A stretch of 64,000 nt of DNA from Streptomyces hyderabadensis (GTDB taxonomy: Bacteria; Actinomycetota; Actinomycetes; Streptomycetales; Streptomycetaceae), in contig NZ_JAIOJZ010000012.1 of assembly GCF_020404845.1 (NCBI RefSeq), forward strand, positions 1-64,000, read 5' to 3'. This document shows, piece by piece, positions 34,004-42,983 of the stretch (positions are counted from its first letter, which is position 1; each line of letters starts with the position of its first letter). The notes under the pieces were generated by a model that worked only from the letters and a program-made list of their open reading frames with translations, had not been told where the DNA came from and did no database searches. Both the position numbers and the translations under genes were made by a program.

Positions 34004-35364
34004 GGTCCGGCCTCCTCCGGGTCGGTGCTCAGCAGGTCGAGGGTGAGGGCCGCGGTCCAGGAGAAGTGCCGGGTGCCGCGGGCCGCGCCGGTGGCGGGGT
34101 CGACGTACTCGGCGAACCCGGAGCGTCCGGCCTCGGTGAGGAAGCCGGTGCGCAGGCGTTCGGCGTCCTGCTGGAAGCCGTGGGTGCGCAGTCCCCGCTC
34201 GATCAGCCAGGCGGTGTTGAACCAGGCCGGTCCGCGCCAGTAGCGGGTGGGGTCGAAGGCGTGGCCGGTCAGGTCGTAGCTCGGGACCAGGTGCGTGGCC
34301 GGGGCGCTGAAGCGCGGTCCGGTGAGCGTGCTGCGCAGGCGCCGGACGATCTCCTCGGGCAACTGCGGGACCAGCAGCGGGATCAGGCCGCTGACGGTCC
34401 GTTCGTCGACCGGTTCTCCGGTGTGCAGGTCGCGCACCCGGAACAGGCCGGCCCGCTCGTCCCAGAGCCGGTCCACCAGCGCCCGGGTCAGCCCGGCGGC
34501 CCGCTCGGTGTGCGGCTGCCCGGGCAGGCCCAGTTCGCGTGCCATGGCGGCCAGGGCCAGTTCGCTCACGACGAGCAGCGCGTTGAAGGCGGGGTCCTCC
34601 ACGGCGAACCGGTGCCGTACGACCCGGTCGTCGTAGCCCGCCTCGCGGTACTCGGTGGCCAGCCGGACGTACCGGCCGTAGTCGAGGTCGGTGGGCCGGT
34701 CGGCCGGGTGGCCGTGGTCCAGGTCGGCGCGCCGGAAGGTGCCGGGCGGGCTGGGTTCGACCCGCTGCAGGGCACGGTCCCAGCCGGGGCTGTTGTCCAT
34801 GCCGGGCTCCCACGGGTGGACGACGGCCGCGAGGCCGCCCCCGCCGAGGTCGCGGCGGCCGAGCAGGTAGTCGTGCCAGGCGGCGAGCCTCGGCCGGACG
34901 CGGGCCAGGAAGCCGCGGCGCCGGGACTCGGCCGGGTCGGCCCGGTGGACCAGCCAGGCGGCCAGGGCGTGCACGGGCGGCTGGACGATGCCGGAGGTCT
35001 CGACGGACGCGGGGGCACCGGCGGTCCGGCCCGCGGTGGAGGACTGCCAGAAGTCCGGGCTCGGGAAGTAGGCGTCGTGCGGCAGGGCGGGGTTGAAGAC
35101 GATGTGGGGCACGCGTCCGTCGGCCCACTGCGCGGCCAGCAGGGACTCCAGTTCCCGCTGGGCGCGGCGCACCGAGAGGTGGCGCAGTCCGACGGCGACG
35201 AAGGCGGAGTCCCAGCTCCACTGGTGCGGGTAGAGGGAGCGGGAGGGGACGGTGGAGGCGCCGGTCCAGTTGTCCAGCAGGACCCGCGCCGCGCCGCGCC
35301 GCAGGGTCAGGTCCGCGGGCGCGGCGGGCGCGGGCCGGTCCAGGAGGTCCAGGGGGGAGTTCAC
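34000..35364 (-). CDS. GH63/trehalase-like (alpha/alpha)6 glucosidase
   Basis: 454 residues. LYPHQWSWDSAFVAVGLRHL (about 44-63) matches the start of the catalytic barrel of GH63-like bacterial enzymes (mannosylglycerate/glucosylglycerate hydrolases). It continues with SGIVQPPVHALAAW, VHPWEPGMDNSPGWDRAL (likely catalytic Asp in DNSPGWD) and YWRGPAWFNTAWLIERGL. No signal peptide. GTG 35364 overlaps the isomerase stop (GTGA), and its own stop overlaps the next start (ATGA), indicating tight coupling. The substrate is probably an alpha-glucoside; specificity unknown. Confidence 0.85.
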   Translation of the reverse strand: MNSPLDLLDRPAPAAPADLTLRRGAARVLLDNWTGASTVPSRSLYPHQWSWDSAFVAVGLRHLSVRRAQRELESLLAAQWADGRVPHIVFNPALPHDAYFPSPDFWQSSTAGRTAGAPASVETSGIVQPPVHALAAWLVHRADPAESRRRGFLARVRPRLAAWHDYLLGRRDLGGGGLAAVVHPWEPGMDNSPGWDRALQRVEPSPPGTFRRADLDHGHPADRPTDLDYGRYVRLATEYREAGYDDRVVRHRFAVEDPAFNALLVVSELALAAMARELGLPGQPHTERAAGLTRALVDRLWDERAGLFRVRDLHTGEPVDERTVSGLIPLLVPQLPEEIVRRLRSTLTGPRFSAPATHLVPSYDLTGHAFDPTRYWRGPAWFNTAWLIERGLRTHGFQQDAERLRTGFLTEAGRSGFAEYVDPATGAARGTRHFSWTAALTLDLLSTDPEEAGP

Positions 35365-36161
35365 GCGCCCGACCTCTTGAGGAAGGCGGGGACGGAGCGC
35401 ACGGCCTCGACGGGGTCGCCGGTCAGCCGGCATTCGAGGGCGAGGTGGCCGTCGTAGCCGACGGTGTGCAGGGCGCCGAGCCAGGCGGGCCAGTCCAAGT
35501 GGCCGGCGCCGGGCTGGAAACGGTTGGAGTCGGAGACCTGGGCGTGGCCGATGACGTCGGCGTGGGCGACGATCGCGGCAGCGGGGTCGGTCTCCTCGAT
35601 GTTCATGTGGTAGCTGTCGATGCCGATCCGGACCGAGTCCAGGCCGACGGCGCGGATCAGGTCGGCGGCCTGGCCGAGCCGGTTGACCATGTGGTCCTCG
35701 TAGCGGTTGAGCGGCTCCAGGAAGAGCGTGACGCCCTCGCTGCGGGCGTGCTCGCCCAGTTCGGTGAGCCCGGCGAGGAGCACCTCGCGGTCCTCCTCCT
35801 CGGTGCGCGGCGGTTCGAAGGGCGGCAGGCGCCGGGAGAACATGCCGTACGAGGCGGGGGTCTGGGCGCCCACGCCGCCGATCTCGGCAATCACGGTGAG
35901 CTGGGACTTCATCTGGGCGACGGCGTCGCGGCGCAGCTCCTCGTCGAAGGCGCCGAGGAAGTGCAGCATGTCGACGCAGACGGTCGGCATGACGACGCCG
36001 TCCTTGTGGGCCTGCCGCAACTCCTCGCGCCGGGAGGCGAAGTGGAAGTCGCCCTTGCCGCGCAGTTCGATCGCGTCGTAGCCGGCCTGCTGGGCGAAGT
36101 CCCACTTGGCCTGGAGGGTGTCCCCGGGCACGAGTTGTTCCTGGACGGCGGTCTTGAGCAT
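35361..36161 (-). CDS. Xylose-isomerase-like TIM barrel (sugar isomerase/epimerase)
   Basis: 266 residues, AP-endonuclease-2/xylose-isomerase-like fold. Metal-site residues are recognisable on successive strands: Glu in VTLFLEPLNRYEDHM, Asp/His in RIGIDSYHMNIEETD, His in DVIGHAQVSDSNRFQPGAGH, Glu in GHLALECRLTGD. This arrangement fits L-ribulose-3-epimerase/myo-inosose-type enzymes, and also the newer keto-glycoside hydratase/lyase members. It lies between an MDR dehydrogenase and two glucosidases in one operon, so it processes an oxidised or free sugar from that pathway (inference). Confidence 0.88.
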   Translation of the reverse strand: MLKTAVQEQLVPGDTLQAKWDFAQQAGYDAIELRGKGDFHFASRREELRQAHKDGVVMPTVCVDMLHFLGAFDEELRRDAVAQMKSQLTVIAEIGGVGAQTPASYGMFSRRLPPFEPPRTEEEDREVLLAGLTELGEHARSEGVTLFLEPLNRYEDHMVNRLGQAADLIRAVGLDSVRIGIDSYHMNIEETDPAAAIVAHADVIGHAQVSDSNRFQPGAGHLDWPAWLGALHTVGYDGHLALECRLTGDPVEAVRSVPAFLKRSGA

Positions 36162-36181
36162 GGGGATGCCTTTCGGGACTC

Positions 36182-37291
36182 TCAGAATTCCAGGACGACC
36201 TGCAGCGCCTCGGCGGGCCGCTCGTCCAGCAGTACGTAGGCGTCGGCGGCGTCGGCGACCGGGACGACGTGGCTCACCAGGGAGTCGACGTCCACCTGGC
36301 CCTCGGCGACCAGGCGCAGGAAGGTCTGCTGGAGGCGTTCGACGCTCCAGCGGTTGGACAGCTGGGGCGGGACGCCGCCGATCTGGGAGCAGATGAGCTG
36401 GACCCGGTTGTGGTGGAACTCGTCACCGAGGCGCAGGCCGATGCCGTCGCCCTGGTAGAAGCCGGAGGCCACCACCCGGCCCCCGGCCGCCACCGAGCGC
36501 AGCGCCTCGTGCAGGGCCGGGTAGGCGCCGCTGATCTCGATGGCGAGGTCGGCGCCGAGGCCGCCGGTGGCCTCGCGGACGCGTTCGGCGACGGCGTCGG
36601 TGCGGGCGTTGAGGGTGTGCTGGGCGCCGTAGTGCTTCGCGGTCTCCAGGCGGCCGTCGAGGGCGTCGACGGCGGTGACGCGGGCGCCGCTGAGCCGGGC
36701 CAGCCGGGTGGTGAGCAGGCCGATGACGCCCTGCCCGAACACGGCGACGTCCTCGCCGAGGTGGATGTCGCCGGCCAGGACCGCGTTGTAGGCGATGGCG
36801 CCGACCCGGGCGAAGGCTCCGGCCAGCGGTTCGAGGCCGGCCGGCAGGGTGTGGCCGACCATGCGCTCGGCGGGGACGATGCCCTCGCTGCGGTGGCCCC
36901 AGATGCCCCACACCAGGTCGCCGGGGACCGGCAGGCCGGGGGCCCCGGCCAGCTCCGGGGACACCTCGACGACCTCGCCGACCTCGGAGTAGCCCCAGCC
37001 GGCCACCGGGTACTCGATGCCGGGCGCGCCGTCGCGGAAGAGGCGTGCGTCGGGGTCCCAGGTCCGGGTCAGGTACGGGTTGGTGCCGCGGTAGGCGGTC
37101 AGCTCGGTGCCGGCCGAGATTCCCGAGTAGCGGGTGCGGACCCGCAGGTGGCCCGGGGGCAGTTCGGCCCGGGTGTGCTCGGCCACCTCCACCTGGCGGG
37201 GCCCGGTGAACTGGACGACGCGCTCCACGGACGACGCGGACGGCACGCATGACACCGACGGTACGGGCGGCACGGGCGGCACGGATGACAC
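36182..37291 (-). CDS. Zinc-type alcohol dehydrogenase (MDR) family oxidoreductase
   Basis: 369 residues. GroES-like domain about 25-150 (TRYSGISAGTELTAYRG, PGIEYPVAGWGYSEVG), Rossmann domain about 165-310 with DVAVFGQGVIGLLTTRLARLSGARVTAVD (dinucleotide loop GQGVIG). The classical Cys/His zinc set is largely missing (SGISAGTE replaces the usual Cys-containing strand), as in bacteriochlorophyllide dehydrogenase-like and some sugar dehydrogenase members. GTG 37291 is supported by CCGGAG six bases upstream, which keeps a repetitive Val-Pro-Pro N-terminus of about 20 residues. First gene of the operon; probably a sugar or polyol dehydrogenase. Confidence 0.85.
   Translation of the reverse strand: MSSVPPVPPVPSVSCVPSASSVERVVQFTGPRQVEVAEHTRAELPPGHLRVRTRYSGISAGTELTAYRGTNPYLTRTWDPDARLFRDGAPGIEYPVAGWGYSEVGEVVEVSPELAGAPGLPVPGDLVWGIWGHRSEGIVPAERMVGHTLPAGLEPLAGAFARVGAIAYNAVLAGDIHLGEDVAVFGQGVIGLLTTRLARLSGARVTAVDALDGRLETAKHYGAQHTLNARTDAVAERVREATGGLGADLAIEISGAYPALHEALRSVAAGGRVVASGFYQGDGIGLRLGDEFHHNRVQLICSQIGGVPPQLSNRWSVERLQQTFLRLVAEGQVDVDSLVSHVVPVADAADAYVLLDERPAEALQVVLEF
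37223..37291. repeat. Short imperfect tandem repeats in the MDR gene 5' end
   Basis: Units of 9-10 bp such as GGCACGGGC and GACACGGAC repeat through this stretch, with units differing by one or two bases. They encode the Val-Pro-Pro-rich first 20 residues of the MDR protein and are unlike the rest of the gene. Probably slippage-prone low-complexity sequence. Confidence 0.5.
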
Positions 37292-37328
37292 GGACGGCTC
37301 CGGAAGGGTTGCTGATGCGGTTGCGTCG

Positions 37329-37360
37329 ACAATATCCGCAACTTATGTCTTGTCAACAAG
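37329..37360 (-). promoter_or_regulatory. Promoter of the MDR operon with overlapping palindrome
   Basis: Minus-strand TTGACA (37356-37351), 16-bp spacer, TATTGT (37334-37329). The palindrome CTTGT-ca-ACAAG (37349-37360) covers the -35. The divergent ABC operon starts 125 bp from the MDR gene and could be controlled by the same site, with the ROK-family repressor encoded in that operon as natural candidate. Confidence 0.7.
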
Positions 37361-37415
37361 CAAAAGTGATGCTGTGATGCGTGACGAGCAGACGTAAGCG
37401 GAACGAGGACACTCC

Positions 37416-38819
37416 ATGCGCATCAGGACCCTGCGGTCGAGGACGACCGCGGTCGGCGTCACGGCAGCCTTGGGAATCGGGTTGCTCTCGGGCTGCGCGA
37501 GCAGCACCGGGCCCGGCAAGCCGGACCGTGAGATCACGGTCTGGTCGCAGGAGAACCTGCCCGACCGCGTCGCCGCGACGCAGAAGGTCATCGACGGGTT
37601 CGAGAAGAAGACCGGCGTCAAGGTGAAGCTCGTCGGGGTCGACGAGGGGCAGATGCCGCAGCTCATCATGTCGGCGGCGGCCTCGGGCACCCTGCCCGAC
37701 GTCATCGGCGCCGCTCCGATGGGCCAGGTCTGGCAGATGTACAGCAACGGCCTGCTGAACACCGACATCCCCAAGCGGATCGTGGACGGGCTGGGGCGCG
37801 ACACCTTCAACGCCAACGCGCTGGAACTGACCTCCGACGGCGGCACCAGCCTGGGCGTGCCCTCCGACGCCTGGCTCCAGCTGCTGGTCTACCGCAAGGA
37901 CCAGTTCGCCCGGGAGGGTCTGCCCGCTCCGGACACCTACGCGAAGACGCTGGCCGCCGCCAAGGCGCTCACCACCAAGGGCCACGACGGCATCTCGGCG
38001 GCCACCGACCCCAGCGACGTCTTCACCTCCCAGAGCTTCGAGAGCCTCGCCCTGGCCAACGACTGCCAGCTGGTCGACGACCGGCACGAGGTCGCCCTCG
38101 ACTCCCCGCGCTGCCAGGAGGCCTTCCGCACATACGATCAGCTGGCCCGCACCTACGGCGCCCCGGGCACCCAGACCGTGGACTCCACCCGCGCCACCTA
38201 CTTCGCGGGACGGTCCTCCATGGTCATCTGGTCCTCGTTCCTGCTCGACGAACTCGCCGGACTGCGCAAGGACGCCCTGCCCAGCTGCCCCCAGTGCGCG
38301 AAGGACCCGGGCTACCTGTCGGACCACAGCGGCATCGTCACCGCCATGCAGGGTCCCGACGCCGAGGATGCGGCCCAGTTCGGCGAGATCACCTCATGGG
38401 TGACGACCAAGACGGCCGAGACGGAGGCCTCCCGCGAGTTCATCGAGTACATGATGGGCACCGGCTACGAGTCCTGGTTCGGCATGGCGCCCGAGGGCAA
38501 GATCCCGGTCCGCAGTGGCACGGCCGCCGATCCCGATCGCTACCTGGACGCCTGGCGGCACAGCGACATCGGCGTGGACACCCGCAAGCCCCTGGACGAG
38601 GTCTTCCCGACCTCCCTGCTGGACCAGCTCGCCGACGGCGTCAGCAACATGCGCCGCTGGGGCATCACCCAGGGCGAGGGCGCCCTGGTCGGCGCCACCA
38701 ACGGCGAGTTGCCCGTGCCGAAGGCCATCGGTGCCATGACCAGCGGCCAGAGTTCGCCGTCCGAGGCGGCGCGCGACGCCGACGAAGAGGTCGCCGCCCT
38801 CAAGAAGTCCCTGCAGTAG
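37416..38819 (+). CDS. Sugar-binding lipoprotein of a second ABC importer
   Basis: 467 residues, CUT1-type binding protein. Signal peptide with lipobox LLSGCASS (Cys about 27). The mature N-terminus EITVWSQENLPDRVAATQKVIDGFEKKTGV and SAAASGTLPDVIG are typical. ATG 37416 follows GAGGA. First gene of an importer operon, divergent from the MDR/isomerase/glucosidase operon, so it probably binds the alpha-glucoside those enzymes degrade. Confidence 0.93.
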   Translation: MRIRTLRSRTTAVGVTAALGIGLLSGCASSTGPGKPDREITVWSQENLPDRVAATQKVIDGFEKKTGVKVKLVGVDEGQMPQLIMSAAASGTLPDVIGAAPMGQVWQMYSNGLLNTDIPKRIVDGLGRDTFNANALELTSDGGTSLGVPSDAWLQLLVYRKDQFAREGLPAPDTYAKTLAAAKALTTKGHDGISAATDPSDVFTSQSFESLALANDCQLVDDRHEVALDSPRCQEAFRTYDQLARTYGAPGTQTVDSTRATYFAGRSSMVIWSSFLLDELAGLRKDALPSCPQCAKDPGYLSDHSGIVTAMQGPDAEDAAQFGEITSWVTTKTAETEASREFIEYMMGTGYESWFGMAPEGKIPVRSGTAADPDRYLDAWRHSDIGVDTRKPLDEVFPTSLLDQLADGVSNMRRWGITQGEGALVGATNGELPVPKAIGAMTSGQSSPSEAARDADEEVAALKKSLQ

Positions 38820-38852
38820 CCGCCCGCCGCCTGCACATCACGAAGGTCTCTC

Positions 38853-39884
38853 ATGCCCACAGCCCCAGCCGGCGCGCCGCAGCGCCGGGACACCAGCCAC
38901 CGGTCCACGGACCCGTCCGGGGAGCGGTCCGCCGGCGCGGGCCGCCGCCCGCTCACCGCCAGCCGGCGCGCCAACCGCGCGGGACTCGCGTTCGTCTCCC
39001 CCACCTTCGTCGTGGTCCTCGTGGTGGTCGTGCTGCCCATCGCGTGGACCGTGCTGCTGGCCTTCCAGAAGGCCCGGCTCGTCGACATCCAGGGCATGGG
39101 CCTGTTCGGCAACTGGTCCCTGGACAACTTCTCGCAGGTCTTCGACTCGGCCGGCTTCTGGTCGAGCCTCGGCACCACCCTGCTGTACACGGCGGGCGCC
39201 ACGCTCGGCTCTGTGGTCCTCGGCCTGGTCGCCGCGCTCGCCCTGCGCAGGCCGTTCAAGGGCCGCGGGCTGCTGCGCGCGGCGATGCTGCTGCCGTACG
39301 TGGCGCCGGTCGTCGCCGTGGCCTTCGTCTGGGAGGTCGCGCTCAGCCCGCAGTACGGCGTGGTCAACGACTGGGGCCGGCGGCTGTTCGGCTGGGACGA
39401 CCCGATCGCCTTCCTGTCGACCCGCCAGTACGAGGTCGACCTGCCGGGCCTGCACTTCGACATCCCGCTGGCGCTGCTGACCGTCATCGTCTTCGAATGC
39501 TGGCGGTACTTCCCCTTCGCCTTCCTGTTCATCCTGGCGCGGCTGCAGGCGGTGCCCGACACGCTGGAGGAGGCCGCGCTGGTGGACGGTGCCACGCCGA
39601 CCCAGCGGTTCAGGCACGTGCTGCTGCCCCAGCTGATGCCGGTGATCGCGCTGCTGTGCGTGCTGCGCTTCATCATGACGTTCAACAAGTTCGACGACGT
39701 CTACCTGCTGACCGGCGGCGGCGCCGGCACCGACGTGGCCGCCGTGCGCGTGTACGACTTCCTCACCGCCCGCTACGACGTGGGGGCGGCGGCCGCGCAG
39801 GCGCTCGTCCTGGCCCTCTCGCTGATGATCCTGCTGGGCTTCTACTTCAAGTTCTTCGGCAACAAGGTCCAGGAGGAAGCGTGA
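38853..39884 (+). CDS. ABC sugar permease (MalF-type)
   Basis: 343 residues. A long Ser/Arg-rich cytosolic N-terminus (about 45 residues) precedes six membrane helices, first GLAFVSPTFVVVLVVVVLPIA. EAA loop: LEEAALVDGATPTQRFRHVLLPQ. GAAGG precedes ATG 38853. Its stop overlaps the next permease start (GTGA). No ATPase gene nearby, so a shared MsiK-type ATPase is presumed. Confidence 0.93.
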   Translation: MPTAPAGAPQRRDTSHRSTDPSGERSAGAGRRPLTASRRANRAGLAFVSPTFVVVLVVVVLPIAWTVLLAFQKARLVDIQGMGLFGNWSLDNFSQVFDSAGFWSSLGTTLLYTAGATLGSVVLGLVAALALRRPFKGRGLLRAAMLLPYVAPVVAVAFVWEVALSPQYGVVNDWGRRLFGWDDPIAFLSTRQYEVDLPGLHFDIPLALLTVIVFECWRYFPFAFLFILARLQAVPDTLEEAALVDGATPTQRFRHVLLPQLMPVIALLCVLRFIMTFNKFDDVYLLTGGGAGTDVAAVRVYDFLTARYDVGAAAAQALVLALSLMILLGFYFKFFGNKVQEEA

Positions 39885-40765
39885 GTGGCAAGACCGCCCT
39901 GACCCGGGCCCGGTTCGAGGAGAGGTTCTTCGGCGTCGCGCGCTGGATCGTCATCGCGTTCCTGGCCGTGATCACCATCCTGCCGTTCTACTACATGGTG
40001 CTGCTGTCGCTGAAGCCCATCGACGCGCTGCTGCTCGACCCCGGTTCCCTGTGGGTCTCGGCCAAGGACCTCACCCTCTCCACCTACCGGGACGTGCTGC
40101 GCTCCACCGACGACGGCGGCCAGGGCTTCCTGCGGTTCCTGCTCAACTCCGCGCTGGTCTCGCTCGGCACGGTGGTGCTGACCCTGGTGGCCGCCGTGCC
40201 CGGCGCCTACGCGGTGAGCCGGCTGAAGTTCTTCGGCCACCGCCAGGTCAGCGCCCTCTTCCTGGCCGTCTACCTGTTCCCGGCGACGCTGCTGGCCGTG
40301 CCGCTCTTCGTCATCTTCGCGAAGATCGGTCTCTCCTCCAGCCTGGTCGGTCTGGCCGTCGTGTACGTCGCGCAGACGGTGCCGGTGTCGATCTACATGC
40401 TGAAGAACTACCTCGTCACCATCCCCGCCTCCATCGAGGAGGCGGCGGCGCTGGACGGCTGCTCCCGGCTGCAGACCGTCCGCAAGGTGATCCTGCCGCT
40501 CGCCCTGCCCTCGCTGATGGCGACCGGCCTGTACGTCTTCATGATCGCCTGGAACGAGTTCCTCTTCGCGCTGCTGTTCCTGGCCGCCGACCCCGGCCAG
40601 TGGACCGTCTCCCTGGGCCTGGCCCAGCTGTCCAACGGCATCGAGGTGCCCAAGACCGTCCTCATGGCCGGTTCCGTGGTGCTCACGATCCCCGTGGTAC
40701 TTCTGTTCTTCGCCGCCGAACGCCTGCTGACCGAGGGGCTGACCAGCGGCGCCGACAAGAGTTAG
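39881..40765 (+). CDS. ABC sugar permease (MalG-type)
   Basis: 294 residues, six membrane helices (first WIVIAFLAVITILPFYYMVLL). EAA loop: IEEAAALDGCSRLQTVRKVILPL. GTG 39881 overlaps the first permease stop by four bases, and AGGAGGAAGC directly upstream serves as ribosome site. It completes the channel of the importer. The ROK regulator follows after 14 bp. Confidence 0.93.
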   Translation: MSGKTALTRARFEERFFGVARWIVIAFLAVITILPFYYMVLLSLKPIDALLLDPGSLWVSAKDLTLSTYRDVLRSTDDGGQGFLRFLLNSALVSLGTVVLTLVAAVPGAYAVSRLKFFGHRQVSALFLAVYLFPATLLAVPLFVIFAKIGLSSSLVGLAVVYVAQTVPVSIYMLKNYLVTIPASIEEAAALDGCSRLQTVRKVILPLALPSLMATGLYVFMIAWNEFLFALLFLAADPGQWTVSLGLAQLSNGIEVPKTVLMAGSVVLTIPVVLLFFAAERLLTEGLTSGADKS

Positions 40766-40779
40766 CCGTGGGGGACTCC

Positions 40780-41985
40780 ATGATGACGTCAAGTCAGGCC
40801 AGCGCCGGCGAACTGCTGCACCTGATCCGCAGCGGTCGCGCCAACACGCGGGCCGACCTCCAGCAGGCGACCGGCCTGTCCCGCTCCACCGTCGGACAGC
40901 GCCTCGACCTGCTCAACCGTGCCGGGTGGCTGCGCCACAGCACGGGTGCCTCCACCGGCGGACGCCCTTCCCACCGGATCGTCTTCGACCCGGGCCACGC
41001 CTCGGTCATCGCCTTCGACCTGGAGACCCGGCACGCCCGGGCCGCGGTGCTCGACCTGGCCGGCAACATCCTGGCCGAGCACACCGGCCCGATGGACGTC
41101 GGCGCGGGCCCCGACCGCGTCCTTCAGGGTCTGGCCGACTGGTTCCCGGACCTGATCGCCGCGGCCGGTGTCCCGGCGTCCCACGTGGCGGGCATCGGCC
41201 TGTCCGTGCCCGGACCGGTGGACTGGGAGTCCGGCCGGGTGATCGAGCCGCCCATCATGCCCGGCTGGGACCGCTATCCCATCCGGGAACGGCTGCAGGA
41301 GGCGTACGCGTCCCGCCTGGACCTGGACCCGGCCGCCGCCGAGGCCGTGCCGGTCCTGGTGGACAACGACGCCAACCTCATGGCGCTGGCCGAGCACCAG
41401 GCCAACCACCGCGACTGCGCCTCCTTCGTGCTCCTGAAGGTGTCCACCGGCATCGGCGCCGGGGTCGTCATCGGGGACCGCCTCTACCGCGGCATCGACG
41501 GCGGCGCGGGCGACATCGGGCACATCCGGCTGCACGACCGGTCCGACGCGCTGTGCATGTGCGGCTCCCACGGCTGTCTCGCGGCCGTGGCCAGTGGCCG
41601 GGCGATCGCCAGGGAACTGGCCGCGCTCGGTCAGGACACCGCGTCCGGACGGGACGTCAGACGGCTGCTCAACGAGGGGCACCCGGACGCGGTCCGGCTG
41701 GCCCGCGAGGCCGGGCGGCGGGTGGGCGAGGTCCTGGTGACCGTCGTGACCCTGCTCAACCCGGGGGTCCTCATGATCGCCGGAGAGCTGGCCGGGGTGC
41801 CCTTCCTCACCGGGGTGCGGGAGCTGGTCTACCAGCGGGCGATGCCCCGCGCGACCGCCAACCTCCAGGTCGTCACCTCCCGGCTCGGCGACCACGCGGG
41901 CCTCGTGGGTGCCGCCGCCATGGTCGTGGAGCACCTCTACTCCCCCGCCGGCGCCGACGCCCGGCTGGAACGCCTCGCCTCATGA
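40780..41985 (+). CDS. ROK family transcriptional repressor
   Basis: 401 residues. N-terminal winged helix (RSGRANTRADLQQATGLSRSTVGQRLDLLNRAGWL) and a ROK sugar-kinase-like domain. The zinc motif ALCMCGSHGCLAAVASG (CxCGxxGC) is intact, with ligand contacts in LVDNDANLMALAEH and KVSTGIGAGVVIG. The ATP-loop DxGxT motif is degenerate (IAFDLETRHARAAV), consistent with a regulator, not a kinase. Tandem ATGs at 40780 and 40783 follow GGGGGA; either may be used. It probably represses both divergent operons in response to a sugar or sugar phosphate. Confidence 0.93.
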   Translation: MMTSSQASAGELLHLIRSGRANTRADLQQATGLSRSTVGQRLDLLNRAGWLRHSTGASTGGRPSHRIVFDPGHASVIAFDLETRHARAAVLDLAGNILAEHTGPMDVGAGPDRVLQGLADWFPDLIAAAGVPASHVAGIGLSVPGPVDWESGRVIEPPIMPGWDRYPIRERLQEAYASRLDLDPAAAEAVPVLVDNDANLMALAEHQANHRDCASFVLLKVSTGIGAGVVIGDRLYRGIDGGAGDIGHIRLHDRSDALCMCGSHGCLAAVASGRAIARELAALGQDTASGRDVRRLLNEGHPDAVRLAREAGRRVGEVLVTVVTLLNPGVLMIAGELAGVPFLTGVRELVYQRAMPRATANLQVVTSRLGDHAGLVGAAAMVVEHLYSPAGADARLERLAS

Positions 41986-42040
41986 CCGCCGCCCGCCGTC
42001 CCCGAGGGGCCGCCGGGAGACCTTCGCAGACAGGAACGCC

Positions 42041-42934
42041 GTGACCGCTGTCCCCGCCCCCTGGACCGACCGGCCCGTCGAGGTCGGGCTCGTGGGTGCC
42101 GGCCCCTGGGCCCGCGCCATGCACGCCCGGGTGCTCGCCGCCGGTCCCGAGACCCGGCTCGCCGCGGTCTGGGCCCGCCGCACCGAGGCCGCCCGCGAGA
42201 CCGCCGCCCCCTACGGTGCTCATGTCGCGGACTCCTTCGAGGAGTTGCTGGACCACTGCGAGGCCGTGGCCTTCGCCGTGCCGCCCGCCGTCCAGGCGGA
42301 GCTGGCGCCGCAGGCGGCGAAGCGGGGCAAGGACCTGCTGCTGGAGAAGCCGCTCGGCCCCGATCTGGCCGCGGCCCGCCGGGTGGCCGACGCGGTCGCC
42401 GAGGCCGGGGTCGTCTCCCAGCTCGTGCTGACCAAGCGCTATCACCCGGCCACCCGGGCCTTCCTCGAAGCCGCCCGCTCCGTGGAGGTCGCCGGAGCGC
42501 GCTCCTGCTACCTCCACGGAGCCTTCCTGGAAGGGGAGTTCGCCACCGGCTGGCGCCTGGAGCACGGCGCCCTGCTCGACCTCGGCCCGCATCTGCTCGA
42601 CCTGCTGGACGCCGCGGTCGCCCCGGTCACCGCCGTCCGCGCCACGGGCGACCCGCGCCGCTGGGTGGAACTGACCTGCGAGCACGACAACGGCGCCGTG
42701 AGCCAGGCCTCGCTGTCCGGTTCCGTGGCCGTCCCCCGCGCGCTGACCCGCGTCGAACTCTTCGGTCCGGCCGAGCCCCTGGTCTACGACACGGCCGGCA
42801 TCGACCACGAGGAGTGCTGGCCCGTCCTGCGCCGCGACTTCGCGACGGCCGTGCGCACCCGCACACCGACGCCGGTCGACGCCGGACGCGGCCTGTACCT
42901 GCAGAGCCTCCTCGACCGGGCCGTGCACGGCTAG
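42041..42934 (+). CDS. Gfo/Idh/MocA family oxidoreductase
   Basis: 297 residues, shorter than the usual 330-380. N-terminal Rossmann domain: VEVGLVGAGPWARAMHARVL (about 14-33) and LLLEKPLGPDLAAARRVADAV, with the conserved EKP motif. The C-terminal sheet domain is abbreviated, and the catalytic Lys-Asp/His pattern is only partly visible (LGPHLLDLLD). GTG 42041 is the first codon compatible with the fold. It follows the ROK regulator by 55 bp and probably belongs to the importer operon, acting as a sugar or inositol dehydrogenase on the same substrate. Confidence 0.88.
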   Translation: MTAVPAPWTDRPVEVGLVGAGPWARAMHARVLAAGPETRLAAVWARRTEAARETAAPYGAHVADSFEELLDHCEAVAFAVPPAVQAELAPQAAKRGKDLLLEKPLGPDLAAARRVADAVAEAGVVSQLVLTKRYHPATRAFLEAARSVEVAGARSCYLHGAFLEGEFATGWRLEHGALLDLGPHLLDLLDAAVAPVTAVRATGDPRRWVELTCEHDNGAVSQASLSGSVAVPRALTRVELFGPAEPLVYDTAGIDHEECWPVLRRDFATAVRTRTPTPVDAGRGLYLQSLLDRAVHG

Positions 42935-42983
42935 GCAGGAGGGGCCGGCACGTCGCGTACGGCCGCCCGGGGCCACGAAGGGG

